Part shown: positions 43,950-55,177 of the stretch, in pieces
Layout: each line of letters opens with the position of its first letter
Numbering within the stretch: position 1 is the stretch's first letter
From: Bradyrhizobium tropiciagri
Lineage (GTDB): Bacteria; Pseudomonadota; Alphaproteobacteria; Rhizobiales; Xanthobacteraceae
Assembly (NCBI RefSeq): GCF_018130505.1
Contig: NZ_JAFCKH010000003.1
Coordinates: forward strand, 1-64,000
Length of the DNA stretch: 64,000 nt
Direction of reading: 5' to 3'
Translations under genes and position numbers: made by a program
The notes under the pieces: model-generated
What the model was told of the DNA's origin: nothing
Databases searched by the model: none
Seen by the model: the letters and a program-made list of their open reading frames with translations, nothing else

Positions 43950-45959
43950 ATGCGTTTCACGCCCGAATTCCTCGATGAGTTGCGCGCCCGGCTTCCGGTC
44001 TCGGAAGTCGTGGGCAAGCGCGTCAAGCTCAAGAAGGCCGGGCGGGAATGGAAGGGGCTGTCGCCGTTCCAGCAGGAAAAGACGCCGTCGTTCTTCGTCA
44101 ACGACCAGAAGCAGGCCTGGTTCGACTTCTCGTCCGGGCTGAACGGCAACATTTTCGACTTCCTGATGAAGACCGAGGGCGTGACCTTCCCCGAGGCGGT
44201 CGAACGCCTTGCGGCGATGGCGGGTGTGCCGCTGCCGGCCGTAACGCCCGATGCCGCGCGGCACGAGCAGCACCGCCGCACGTTGCATGACGTGATGGAA
44301 CTCGCGACCAAATTCTTCGCCGACACGCTGGCCTCGCGCCACGGCGCCAAGGCGCGCGGCTATCTCGCCGACCGCGCCATCACGCCGGCGACCCAGCTCC
44401 AGTTCCGGATGGGCTATGCGCCGCCGGACCGTTTTGCGCTGAAGGAGCATCTCGGCGCGCAGGGCATCTCCACCGAGGACATGGTGGAGGCGGGGCTTCT
44501 GGTCGCCGGCGAGGACAAGCCGGTGCCGTTCGATCGCTTCCGCGATCGCGTGATGTTTCCGATCACGGACCCCCGCGGCCGCGTCATCGCGTTCGGCGGG
44601 CGCGCGCTGGAGAAGGACGTTCCGGCGAAGTACCTGAACTCGCCGGAAACCGCGCTGTTTCACAAGGGCGACAATCTCTACAACCTGTTCACGGCACGGC
44701 AGGCCGCGCATGACGGCGCGCAACTGATCGTCGTCGAGGGCTATGTCGACGTCATCGCGATGGTCACGTCGGGCTTTCCCGGCGCCGTTGCGCCGCTCGG
44801 CACCGCGCTGACCGAGAACCAGCTCGCGCTGCTCTGGAAGATGGTGGACGAGCCGATCCTCTGCTTCGACGGCGACCGCGCCGGACAGAAGGCGGCTTAT
44901 CGCGCCGCAGATATCGCCTTGCCGAACCTCAAGCCGGGCAAGAGCCTGCGCTTTGCGCTGCTGCCGGAAGGGCAGGACCCCGACGACCTCGCGCGCACCG
45001 GCGGCCGCGGCGCGATCGAGGAGGTGATCTCGGTGGCGCGCCCGCTCGCCGACATGATCTGGTCGCGCGAGATCGAGGGCGGCAATTTCGCAACGCCCGA
45101 GCGCCGCGCCGCGCTGGAGGCGCGGATCGGCGAACTCACCAACGGCATCCGCGACGAGGTGGTGCGGCGCTATTATCGCCAGGATCTGCAGGAGCGCCTG
45201 CAGCGGACGTTCGCGCCGGAGGGCGGGCGCGGCGGCTACGGCAAGGGCGGCTACGGCAGGGGCAATTTCGGCGGCGGCCGCGGCGGCGAATCACCCCGGC
45301 CGTTTGCCCCCCGTGGCCCGGCCCAGGGCGGCCGGTTCGCCCCCAAGGGCGCGGTTGTCCCCGGGATTTCACGGGGGCCGTATCAGGCGGCGAGCCCGCA
45401 GCTCGCGAATAGCCCGATCATGCGGGGCCAGCGCAGCGCGATCTCCCGCCGCGAGGCCCTGATCCTGCAGTCCCTGATCAACCACCCGTGGCTGCTGCAC
45501 GATCACCTGGAGGAGGTCGCGGCGCTGGAGCTTGCCCATCCCGAGGCGCACAAGCTGCGGGCCGCCATCATTGCCGCTTTCGCCAACGACCACCACCACT
45601 CACCTGACGAGGAGGAGCAGGCCGAGAAGATGCGGTCCGACCTTGAGGCGGGTGGATTTTCTCAAGTCCTTCAAAGGGTTGAGAATGCGGTCACGACCCA
45701 GGCGGTGTGGGGCGTCAGGGTCGGTGCGGCGCGCGAGGACGTTTTATCGACCTGGCGCCAACTCGTTGCCTTGCATCAGAAAACCCACGCCTTACTTAGG
45801 GAAAAGAAAGACGCGGAGGCGGCCTTGGCTGAGGACACCAGCGAGGCCAATCTGGCATGGTTGCAGGATATCCAGGCCCGGATGGCAGAAGCCGACGGGA
45901 CCGAAGCCCTGATTGAAGGGTTCGGCGAATTATCGGGCCGGTTCCAGCGCAACGTCTGA
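43950..45959 (+). CDS. dnaG: DNA primase
   Basis: A 669-aa DnaG making RNA primers for replication. N-terminal domain, then TOPRIM core with VVEGYVDVIAM and FDGDRAGQKAA, and a C-terminal DnaB-binding domain (ISRREALILQSLINHP). The usual CHC2 zinc ligands are absent: the region reads WKGLSPFQQEKTPSFF then FDFSSGLNGNIFDF, as in rhizobial primases I know. A glycine/arginine/proline-rich linker (residues 427-475) precedes the last domain. The ATG at 43950 fits family start MRFTPEFLDEL. Confidence 0.97.
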   Translation: MRFTPEFLDELRARLPVSEVVGKRVKLKKAGREWKGLSPFQQEKTPSFFVNDQKQAWFDFSSGLNGNIFDFLMKTEGVTFPEAVERLAAMAGVPLPAVTPDAARHEQHRRTLHDVMELATKFFADTLASRHGAKARGYLADRAITPATQLQFRMGYAPPDRFALKEHLGAQGISTEDMVEAGLLVAGEDKPVPFDRFRDRVMFPITDPRGRVIAFGGRALEKDVPAKYLNSPETALFHKGDNLYNLFTARQAAHDGAQLIVVEGYVDVIAMVTSGFPGAVAPLGTALTENQLALLWKMVDEPILCFDGDRAGQKAAYRAADIALPNLKPGKSLRFALLPEGQDPDDLARTGGRGAIEEVISVARPLADMIWSREIEGGNFATPERRAALEARIGELTNGIRDEVVRRYYRQDLQERLQRTFAPEGGRGGYGKGGYGRGNFGGGRGGESPRPFAPRGPAQGGRFAPKGAVVPGISRGPYQAASPQLANSPIMRGQRSAISRREALILQSLINHPWLLHDHLEEVAALELAHPEAHKLRAAIIAAFANDHHHSPDEEEQAEKMRSDLEAGGFSQVLQRVENAVTTQAVWGVRVGAAREDVLSTWRQLVALHQKTHALLREKKDAEAALAEDTSEANLAWLQDIQARMAEADGTEALIEGFGELSGRFQRNV

Positions 45960-46208
45960 TACAAAATGCTGCGGACGACGCGGGCCAAACCCGCAAAAAG
46001 ACTCGCCAAATCCATGGTTTGGCTGCAAAAACAGGGTTAAGCGAAACTTAATAGCCTCGCGGCTATTTCAGAATGGAAACCGTCGAGACGGATCAAAGGG
46101 GTGGCGATGATTGCGCCGCCCTTTGCGCGTCGAGAGTTGATCAGTGAAATTGTGCGGGATGCGCGCCTGGCGCCATTCCGCATGGACCGCGTTTCGGGAG
46201 CTTAGTGA

Positions 46209-48338
<2,130 letters not shown>

Positions 48339-48360
48339 TCGCGGACAGCATCCAAAACAA

Positions 48361-48387
48361 AACGGCGGGCTTGGGCCCGCCGTTTTT
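48361..48387 (+). terminator. Rho-independent terminator of rpoD
   Basis: AACGGCGGGC, loop TTGG, GCCCGCCGTT and a run of five T residues in all, 22 nt after the rpoD stop. Confidence 0.95.
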
Positions 48388-48483
48388 GCTTTGGTGATCG
48401 AAGAGCTCAAAAGCTACTTGCGAGATCGCTGGCGCGCTGCGCGCGTCGGCCTCCCCCGCAAGCGGGAGAGGCGAAGGGGCAGC

Positions 48484-48720
48484 CTACTTCTTCTTCGCCC
48501 CGACGCGTTCGAGCTTCTTGATCTCCAGCGCCGGGCGGCCGCTTTTCTCGGCGATCTCGCGGTCCTGCTCCATGATGAAGCCGCGCGCCGGTTCGTCGCC
48601 GTCGAGCCCGCCGAGCAGCTCCGCCGGCACGCGGCGGTTGGAGCGCTGCGAGCCGTCCTCGTAGAACACGTTGAAGAAGGCGAATTCGCCTTTGGGATTG
48701 GTCCCGGGTTTTTTCGGCAT
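48484..48720 (-). CDS. Small basic protein of unknown function
   Basis: A 78-aa protein: PKKPGTNPKGEFAFFNVFYEDGSQRSNRRVP then LDGDEPARGFIMEQDREIAEKSG and a lysine-rich end (ERVGAKKK). It looks like a conserved Bradyrhizobium hypothetical protein. The ATG at 48720 is chosen since the sequence above it loses coding character; no clear ribosome-binding site. Function unknown. Confidence 0.7.
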   Translation of the reverse strand: MPKKPGTNPKGEFAFFNVFYEDGSQRSNRRVPAELLGGLDGDEPARGFIMEQDREIAEKSGRPALEIKKLERVGAKKK

Positions 48721-48827
48721 GCGCGGCTTGTCGTCGATGGCAGTCCCTAAGTCAAAGCAAATCGCATTCGGCGCCGCGCCGGGCTGCATTGCGCGATTGG
48801 GCGGCGGACGCCCCTTGCGCGGCGGCC

Positions 48828-51629
48828 TCAGCCCTCGAACAGCACGAACGCCGCCCACACCGCCGGATCGGCGGCCCCAGTGACCTTGCCGTCGCGCGCG
48901 TCGCGTTTCGTCTGGCGCAGCGCGTCCGCATAGGTGAGGCCTTCCGCCAGGTGCTGATAGAAGCGCACCGTGAAGTTGGCGGTGCCTTCGTCGGCGACCG
49001 GCCACAGCGTCAGCAGCGCCCGCCGCGCGCCGGCGATGCCGAGCGCGGTCGGCAGGCCGCGCAGGCCGGAGACAAAACTCTCGTCGCCGCGGCCGGTCTC
49101 GCAGGCCGACAGCACCAGGAGATCGAGCCCGGACAGATCCCAGTCCATCAGCTCGAAGGCATAGAGATAGCCGTCGCTGTCATCAGGCACCGGCAGCCGG
49201 CGCTCGCCGGCGCCCGATAGCACGATGCCGCTCAGCCAAAGCGTGTCGAGGCTCGTCGGCGTCGAGTCGTGATAGAAGCCGTGGGTCGCCAGATGCACGA
49301 TGCGCGCCTTGCCGATCGCCCCGCGCAGCGCGGTTTCGCTGACGCCGTCGCCGCTCAGCATCGTCACATCAGCGCCGCGCTCGCGGGCGAGCCGCGCGAT
49401 CGCCTCGATCTCGGTCTTGGTCGCCGGCAGCGGCATCGGGCCCGGATCGCCATAGGCGATGCCGCCGGCAAGCAGGATCGCGCCCGTCTGTTCGAGCGTC
49501 TCGCGCGTATGGATCGCGATCAGCGCATCGGGGCTGGTCAGCATCCGGATCGTGAAGCGATCCTCCATGAGGCCGCCGTCGCGGCCCGGCAGCAGCGAGA
49601 ACGGCACGGCGAACAGGAATCCGTCCGGCACCACATAGAGCGTGGTCTTGTCCGCAAGCAGCGGCTCCAGCGGCGCGATCAGCCGCTCATGCAGATTGCG
49701 GAAGCGTTCTTTGGTGGCCACGCTTTGCGTCTCGACCGCCGGCGTGGCGGCCCGCGTCGAGCGCAGCCGCGCGATCTCGGTGCGCACCGCGATGTCGACC
49801 ATCCGGCCGGGATCGCCGAGCCGGACCACGCGCGGCGCGGCCTGCGCGGTCTCGACGATGGCATAGAGCACGGAGGCGGCAAGCGGTTCCTGCGACTGGC
49901 GATCTGCCTTCCACTGCCGCGTGATGAAGTAGCTGACCACGGCCTCGTTGGCCGCCAGCAGCTGCGACGGGCGGACCGGATCCTGCGGCAGCTTGACGCC
50001 GATCGCATCGAGCCGCGCGTCGAGCGCCTTCTGCGCCTCATCCTGGCGCCGCCATACCGATCGCGCCCAGTCGTCGATGTTGCCGGACGAGAACAGCTCC
50101 TGCTTCTCGCCGTTGAGCCGCAGCGCCGTGCGCAGCAGCGTTGCGGTCGTCTCGTCCTTGCCGGCGAGCTGCGTTTCGAGCTGGCGCAGCGCGGTGGCGT
50201 CGGCGCCGCCGAGCGATTTCCAGCGCAGCACCGCGGCGGCAAAGGCCGGCTGTGCCACCGGTGTCCCCGCGCCGGTTGCGAAGCGGCCGAAGGCGAACAG
50301 CAGATGATCGGCATGGGCGCGGATCGCCTCGGCGACTGCGCGGTCGCCGGCGGTGCCGACCTCGCGCTTCATCCACTCGAACATCTCGCGGTCGAGCGCG
50401 GTGAAGCGCTGCACGGTGCTATCAGGATCGGTCGCGATCAGCGCCTCGGCGATGCCGAGCTTGATCTCGAAGCTGATCGGATGCTGCGCGGTGAAGGCGC
50501 GCGTTGCGATCGCCAGCGCCGTCTCGCGCAGCCTCATGCCCTTGTCGCGCTCGCCGCGCTGCTCGCGCTGGCCGGCGGCCAGCACTGCGGCCTTGATGCG
50601 CAGGAAGTCGGCGAAGTTCTCCTCATTGGCGGCGATCGCCTCCAGCCGCGCGAGGTCTGCCGGCGCCAGCGCGACGTCGCCGGCGGCCAGCATGTCGGTG
50701 TAGAACAGCCAGGCATCCGCCTGTCCGGCAAAGCTCGGGTCCCTCGGCGCCAGCACGGTTGCGATGATGCGATGCCGGCGGAAATAGCGCCGCGCCTCGT
50801 CGAAGCGGCCGAGGTTGAGATAATCCTGGCCGGCATTGTTGACCGTCACCAGCGTGTTGAGATGGTTCTCGCCGTAGTGCTTGGCGCGCTTCTCGATCGC
50901 GAACAGGTCGAGCTCGAGCGCCTTCGCCGGCGCGCCAATCTCGCGCAGCATGTCGGCATAGTTGTTGGCGAGCTTCCAGGTGGTGCGCTGGTCCGGCCCC
51001 AGCGATTTCTGCGCCAGCTCGAAATTGCGGCGGCCGAGATTGGTCGCCGACGCCGCCGAGCCGTTGGCCGAAAGCGCGACCGCGAGCTTGTCGTTGGCGA
51101 TCAGCGATTCCTCCGAGCCTTCGCCCCAATAGGAGTCGAAGGCGGCGATCGCCCGCATGTAGAGCGGCACCGCGTCCCTGATATTGGCATGGTCCGACGT
51201 CAGGATGGCGTAGGCCAGCAGCACGTCGGCATTGGCGGGCGGCTTCTGCGCCGCCGCCTTGCTCTGCACCGCCCGGGCAAACAGCTTTTCGGCGAGATCG
51301 TCGCGCTTGACCGCGCGCAGCGTCGCGGTCGCTTCGTAATACTGCCCCATCACGAACTGGGCGTCGTCGAGTTTATCCGCCGCGTCGAGTGCCGCGGCGA
51401 ACTGCCTGTAGCCGTCTTCGATCCGGCCGCCGCGTGTCAGCGCGATCGCGGCCTTCATCTGCGCGTCCACGGCCGGCGCGCTGCTCGCCGCCTGTGCCGG
51501 TCCGCGCCTGCTGCGCGCGTCCTGCGCCCAGGCGGGGCCGACCGATGCGGTCAGCGTCGATCCGAGCGCGAAGATGATTGCAATCGTGACTGCGATGCTG
51601 CGCGCTGGTCTGAGGCCGGCCAGGGTCAT
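48828..51629 (-). CDS. Exported TPR and CHAT-domain (caspase-like) protein
   Basis: A 933-aa protein. A signal peptide (residues 1-36, ending PAWAQ) is followed by helical TPR-type repeats to about residue 560, then a CHAT peptidase domain at about 600-930 with H783 (HLATHGF) and C843 (LSACETG) as the catalytic dyad. CHAT proteins are caspase/separase relatives, and this one is predicted periplasmic or exported. AAGGAG lies about 12 nt before the ATG. Divergent from a DCC-domain gene. Substrate and trigger unknown. Confidence 0.87.
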   Translation of the reverse strand: MTLAGLRPARSIAVTIAIIFALGSTLTASVGPAWAQDARSRRGPAQAASSAPAVDAQMKAAIALTRGGRIEDGYRQFAAALDAADKLDDAQFVMGQYYEATATLRAVKRDDLAEKLFARAVQSKAAAQKPPANADVLLAYAILTSDHANIRDAVPLYMRAIAAFDSYWGEGSEESLIANDKLAVALSANGSAASATNLGRRNFELAQKSLGPDQRTTWKLANNYADMLREIGAPAKALELDLFAIEKRAKHYGENHLNTLVTVNNAGQDYLNLGRFDEARRYFRRHRIIATVLAPRDPSFAGQADAWLFYTDMLAAGDVALAPADLARLEAIAANEENFADFLRIKAAVLAAGQREQRGERDKGMRLRETALAIATRAFTAQHPISFEIKLGIAEALIATDPDSTVQRFTALDREMFEWMKREVGTAGDRAVAEAIRAHADHLLFAFGRFATGAGTPVAQPAFAAAVLRWKSLGGADATALRQLETQLAGKDETTATLLRTALRLNGEKQELFSSGNIDDWARSVWRRQDEAQKALDARLDAIGVKLPQDPVRPSQLLAANEAVVSYFITRQWKADRQSQEPLAASVLYAIVETAQAAPRVVRLGDPGRMVDIAVRTEIARLRSTRAATPAVETQSVATKERFRNLHERLIAPLEPLLADKTTLYVVPDGFLFAVPFSLLPGRDGGLMEDRFTIRMLTSPDALIAIHTRETLEQTGAILLAGGIAYGDPGPMPLPATKTEIEAIARLARERGADVTMLSGDGVSETALRGAIGKARIVHLATHGFYHDSTPTSLDTLWLSGIVLSGAGERRLPVPDDSDGYLYAFELMDWDLSGLDLLVLSACETGRGDESFVSGLRGLPTALGIAGARRALLTLWPVADEGTANFTVRFYQHLAEGLTYADALRQTKRDARDGKVTGAADPAVWAAFVLFEG

Positions 51630-51824
51630 CGTGCGTGCAAGCTCCTTGTCCGGGGACGGTATCGCTTTAGCGGTGCCGCTTTGCACGAACAAGACAGCAC
51701 AGGTATCGGGGCATGCGGCGGAACCGCGGCGTGTCCTGGTTGGTCGCAGAAGGCGCGCCAAGCGTTCACGCGGCGCGGCCCGATCTCGACGCGGCAACGG
51801 CCCGCGGCTACGCTTGTGCACGCC

Positions 51825-52205
51825 ATGCCCAATTCGCATCTCACCGTCTGGTACAACACGCGCTGTCCGGTCTGCGACGCCGGCATCGACTGGCAGCGCA
51901 ACAAGCTGGTCGCCGCGGCGCGCGCCGGGACCATCGCCTTCAGGGACATCAACGCGCAGCCCGACGCGCTCGCCGCCCATGGCGCGTCGCTCGACGACGT
52001 GCGCCGCCGCTTGCATGCCACCGACGCGAACGGCCGGCTGATCGTCGGCGTCGACGTTGCGATCGCGATCTGGAAGATCACGCCGGGCGAGGGCTGGCTC
52101 GCGACTTTGTTCGGCAATCGGGCGATGTTACCGCTGTCACGGTTTGCCTACGACCGCTTCGCCGACCTGCTGTTCGCCTGGAACAAGCGCCACGGCCGCT
52201 GGTGA
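51825..52205 (+). CDS. DCC-family thiol-disulfide oxidoreductase-like protein (DUF393)
   Basis: A 126-aa DUF393 protein. The name-giving motif is present as YNTRCPVCDAG (residues 9-19) with a CPVC pair. The rest (AHGASLDDVRRRLHATDANGRLIVGVDVAIAIW) fits. A putative thioredoxin-like fold. Divergent from the CHAT gene across about 195 nt. Confidence 0.85.
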   Translation: MPNSHLTVWYNTRCPVCDAGIDWQRNKLVAAARAGTIAFRDINAQPDALAAHGASLDDVRRRLHATDANGRLIVGVDVAIAIWKITPGEGWLATLFGNRAMLPLSRFAYDRFADLLFAWNKRHGRW

Positions 52206-52379
52206 AAGGCGCGAGGGACGTCGCGTTCTTGCGGCAAACAGCTTTCGTATCGCAGGCGAAACGCGCATCGGCCGAAAGCCGGCCGATTTCTGACCATCGT
52301 CACTTGCGCGGTAACCAATGATTCGCGTATGAGGCGTATCCTTCCGTTGCTGCAACCCGCCGTCCGAGAACGTTTCCCG

Positions 52380-52790
52380 ATGTCCAACGCCACCCTCGAC
52401 GCCAACAAGGCGCTCGTGCTCGCGCATTGCGATGCGGTGACCAACCGCCACGATCCCGATGCGATCCGCGCGCAGCTGGCGCCCGACTTCTTCGACCATG
52501 CCTCGGGCCGGAAGATGAGCGCCGACGCCGTGATCGCGCACTCGGCGCAGCTGCATCAGGCCTTCGCCGACCTGTCGGTCGTCGCCGAATGCCTGGTCGC
52601 CGAGCGCGATATCGTCGCCGGCCGCTTCGTCTGGCGCGGCCGCCACCGCGAGGAATGGCGCGGCATCGCCGCCACCGGCCGCCACGTCGAATTCCGCGGC
52701 ATGACGTTCTGGCGGATCCACGACGGACGGATCACGGAGCGCTGGGCAGAGATCGATTTCGCGGGGCTGGAGAAGCAGCTGACGGAGTGA
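52380..52790 (+). CDS. SnoaL-like ester cyclase family protein
   Basis: A 136-aa NTF2-fold protein. VTNRHDPDAIRAQLAPDFFDHA, LHQAFADLSVVAECLVAERD and GRHVEFRGMTFWRIHDGRITERWAEID are the SnoaL-type polyketide-cyclase signature. The frame is open upstream, but the ATG at 52380 gives the usual start. Small-molecule substrate unknown. Confidence 0.87.
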   Translation: MSNATLDANKALVLAHCDAVTNRHDPDAIRAQLAPDFFDHASGRKMSADAVIAHSAQLHQAFADLSVVAECLVAERDIVAGRFVWRGRHREEWRGIAATGRHVEFRGMTFWRIHDGRITERWAEIDFAGLEKQLTE

Positions 52791-52954
52791 GGGAAATCTG
52801 CACAACTGCGTCGCGTTTCGACCGGGGCTAATCGCATCGCGCGATTTCCGCTTCGCAACGCATTTCGATTGGCAGACAAACGTAGTGAGCTGCTTTTGAC
52901 GGGCACAATATTCCCATGGCATGATCGGCCATTCGAAGCAGGAGGGAATATTGC

Positions 52955-53761
52955 ATGCTCAGGTGTCGTTTGGCGGTCATCATCGGCGCCTTGTTGCTTG
53001 CCTCTCCCTCCTACGCCGCCCGCTGTGGCGGCAATTTCAACACCTTCGTTCAGTCGTTCTCGCAGGAAGCCGCCGCGGCCGGAATTTCGCAGAACGTGAT
53101 TTCCTCGGCGCTCGGCGGGGTGCAGCAGGATGGCGGGGTGCTCGCGTTTGACCGGCGGCAGCGCTACACGTTCAACAAGACGTTCGAGCAGTATGTCGCG
53201 ACCCGCGTCGGGCCGGGGCGTATCAATGGCGGGCGGGCGATGCTGCAGCGGCATGCGGCGCTGCTGTCGAAGATCGAGCAGCAATACGGCGTGCCGCGCC
53301 AGATCCTGGTTGCGATCTGGGGGCTGGAGACCGATTTCGGCAAGGGCGACATGGGCAAGCTGCCGGTGTTCCGCGTGCTCGCGACGCTGGCGCATGACTG
53401 CCGCCGCACCGATCTGTTCCAGGGCGAACTGCTCGCGGCGCTCAAGATCGTGCAGCGCGGCGACCTCGGCCTGAGCGACATGATCGGCGCCTATGCCGGC
53501 GAGATCGGCCAGACGCAATTCCTGCCGTCGTCCTACATCAAGTATGGCGTCGACTTCGACGGCAACGGCCATGTCGATCTGCGCCATTCGGTCGCCGACG
53601 TGCTGGCCTCGACCGCGAACCTGCTGCACACCAACGGCTTCAAGATGGGCGCGCCCTATGGCGAGGGCACCGCGAATTTCGAGGCGATGCGCGAGTGGAA
53701 CAGGGCGGTGATCTACCGCAAGACCATCGGGTATTTTGCCGATCAGCTGGTGGGACGGTGA
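52955..53761 (+). CDS. Lytic murein transglycosylase (MltB/SLT_2-like)
   Basis: A 268-aa exported enzyme with a signal peptide ending SYAARC near residue 22. Catalytic glutamate lies in IWGLETDFGKGDMGKLPV; IGAYAGEIGQTQFLPSSYIKYGVDFDGNG and DVLASTANLLHTNGF follow as in the MltB family. It cuts glycan strands of peptidoglycan to 1,6-anhydro ends. It lacks the extra C-terminal PG-binding domain seen in longer homologues. AGGAGGG precedes the ATG. Confidence 0.93.
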   Translation: MLRCRLAVIIGALLLASPSYAARCGGNFNTFVQSFSQEAAAAGISQNVISSALGGVQQDGGVLAFDRRQRYTFNKTFEQYVATRVGPGRINGGRAMLQRHAALLSKIEQQYGVPRQILVAIWGLETDFGKGDMGKLPVFRVLATLAHDCRRTDLFQGELLAALKIVQRGDLGLSDMIGAYAGEIGQTQFLPSSYIKYGVDFDGNGHVDLRHSVADVLASTANLLHTNGFKMGAPYGEGTANFEAMREWNRAVIYRKTIGYFADQLVGR

Positions 53762-53770
53762 CGGCGCAGC

Positions 53771-53930
53771 CGTCATCCCGGGGCTCGCGAAGCGAGAACC
53801 CGGGATCTCGAGCCGCATACTCGCCGTCCTTCCGGGGCGCGCGTAAGCGCGAACCCGGAATCCATCGGGCCGCGTCACGCGTGGAGCAATGGATTCCGGG
53901 TTCTCGCTTCGCGAGCCCCGGAATGACGAG
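53771..53930. repeat. Palindromic repeat cluster (GAACCCGG type)
   Basis: Three inverted modules: catcccggggctcgcgaagc with gcgagaacccgggat; ttccggggcgcgcgtaagcg with gaacccggaa; and a long stem joining gaacccggaatccat to atggattccgggttc, ending with cgcttcgcgagccccggaat. Intergenic, of the same kind seen elsewhere in the window. Confidence 0.8.
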
Positions 53931-53946
53931 TTGAGAGTTTGGCGAC

Positions 53947-54795
53947 ATGGAAACCATCGGCAGCCAGAAGATCTGGTCGTTCTTCGATCGCCGCGGTTGC
54001 CAGATCGCGAAGAACACGGCGGTACGGCAGGGGCCCGGGCATCGCGTCGGCTCCTATCTGGAGCTCGCGACCAAGATCGCCGAGCTGCAATTCCTCAACC
54101 GCGACCATGTGCTGCTGTTCCGCGGCCAGGGCGCCGACCACAGGAACGTCAAGGACAACTCGTCGCTGAAGCCGTCGTTGTTCCGCGCCGGCCGCGGCAA
54201 TCCGGACCGCGCCACGCTCTTGGCGCGATTCGAGACGCTCAAGCGCGCCGAGCAGATACTGATCGCGGATTATGCCAAGGCGAAGCTGCTCGGCGTGGAG
54301 CGGCTGAAGCGGCATCGCATCCTGCGCTGGTCGATCCTGCAGCATTACGAGGTCTGCACCACGCCGCTGCTCGACGTCACCCATTCGATCCGGATCGCCG
54401 CCTCCTTTGCCGCGCTGGCGGACACCTCGACCGCCTTCCTCTACGTGCTCGGCGTGCCGAACCTGAGCGGCGCGATCACCGCCAGCGCAGAGGCCGGCCT
54501 GCAGATCGTCCGGCTCTCCAGCGTCTGCCCGCCGTCGGCGGTGCGGCCGCACATCCAGGAGGGTTACCTGCTCGGCGAATATCCAGACATCGCCGGCACC
54601 GAGCAGAAGGAAAACTACTTTCCCTACGAGATGGATTTCGGCCGGCGGCTGGTGGCGAAGTTTGCGTTCGCGCCGGCCTCGTTCTGGAAGAACGATAATT
54701 TTCCGCAAGTCGCGCGCAGCGCGCTTTATCCCAGCGAGGCGAGCGATCCGATCTTTCGCCTCGCGCTCGGCGTCAAGAAGCAGCTCGGCGGCTGA
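53947..54795 (+). CDS. FRG-domain protein
   Basis: A 282-aa protein. FRGQG at residues 58-62 and the later LKPSLFRAG give the FRG (fold named after the motif) domain, with WSILQHYEVCTTPLLDVTHSIRIAASFA in the middle as the second conserved block. No signal peptide. FRG proteins are enigmatic and often found near mobile or defence genes, but no defence gene is seen next to it here. It follows directly on a repeat cluster. Confidence 0.83.
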   Translation: METIGSQKIWSFFDRRGCQIAKNTAVRQGPGHRVGSYLELATKIAELQFLNRDHVLLFRGQGADHRNVKDNSSLKPSLFRAGRGNPDRATLLARFETLKRAEQILIADYAKAKLLGVERLKRHRILRWSILQHYEVCTTPLLDVTHSIRIAASFAALADTSTAFLYVLGVPNLSGAITASAEAGLQIVRLSSVCPPSAVRPHIQEGYLLGEYPDIAGTEQKENYFPYEMDFGRRLVAKFAFAPASFWKNDNFPQVARSALYPSEASDPIFRLALGVKKQLGG

Positions 54796-54971
54796 ACGAA
54801 GCGACTTTTTGTCACCCTTTGCGACGATCGTCGGCCGGCGCCGTGGAGATAAAAATAAGCAATTTCAATAGCTTGCGCCGCCTACGAAAGCATTGTTCCA
54901 TTCATCTCGCGTTCAGGGTCAAAACCTATTATATTCACCGTTAGATTGTTGGCCTCGAGGAGGAGGCTGCC

Positions 54972-55073
54972 ATGAACCGCTATCAGAAGATCTGGACTGT
55001 GCTGTTCACGCTGTCGGTGACCTGCGCAATGCTGTACTCGTCCGTCGCCTTCGCGATCAACGATCCGAAGTAA
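54972..55073 (+). CDS. 33-aa membrane or exported peptide
   Basis: A short frame with a very strong ribosome-binding site (GAGGAGGAGG). It encodes a peptide with a basic start (NRYQKIW), one hydrophobic stretch (residues 9-28) and a short hydrophilic end (INDPK). It could be a cleaved signal peptide with a tiny mature tail or a one-helix membrane protein. A perfect 12-bp hairpin follows 20 nt after the stop. Confidence 0.6.
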   Translation: MNRYQKIWTVLFTLSVTCAMLYSSVAFAINDPK

Positions 55074-55092
55074 GCGCGGCCCGGCGCCGGAT

Positions 55093-55120
55093 CGTGATGC
55101 GATCAGCGGATCGCATCACG
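55093..55120 (+). terminator. Perfect 12-bp hairpin after the 33-aa gene
   Basis: CGTGATGCGATC, loop AGCG, GATCGCATCACG. No T-run follows, but position after the short gene and before a convergent gene fits a terminator. Confidence 0.6.
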
Positions 55121-55177
55121 GCTTCATCATCCACTCATGAAATCCGAGCAGCCTTTGCCGCATAACGTGACGGCGCG

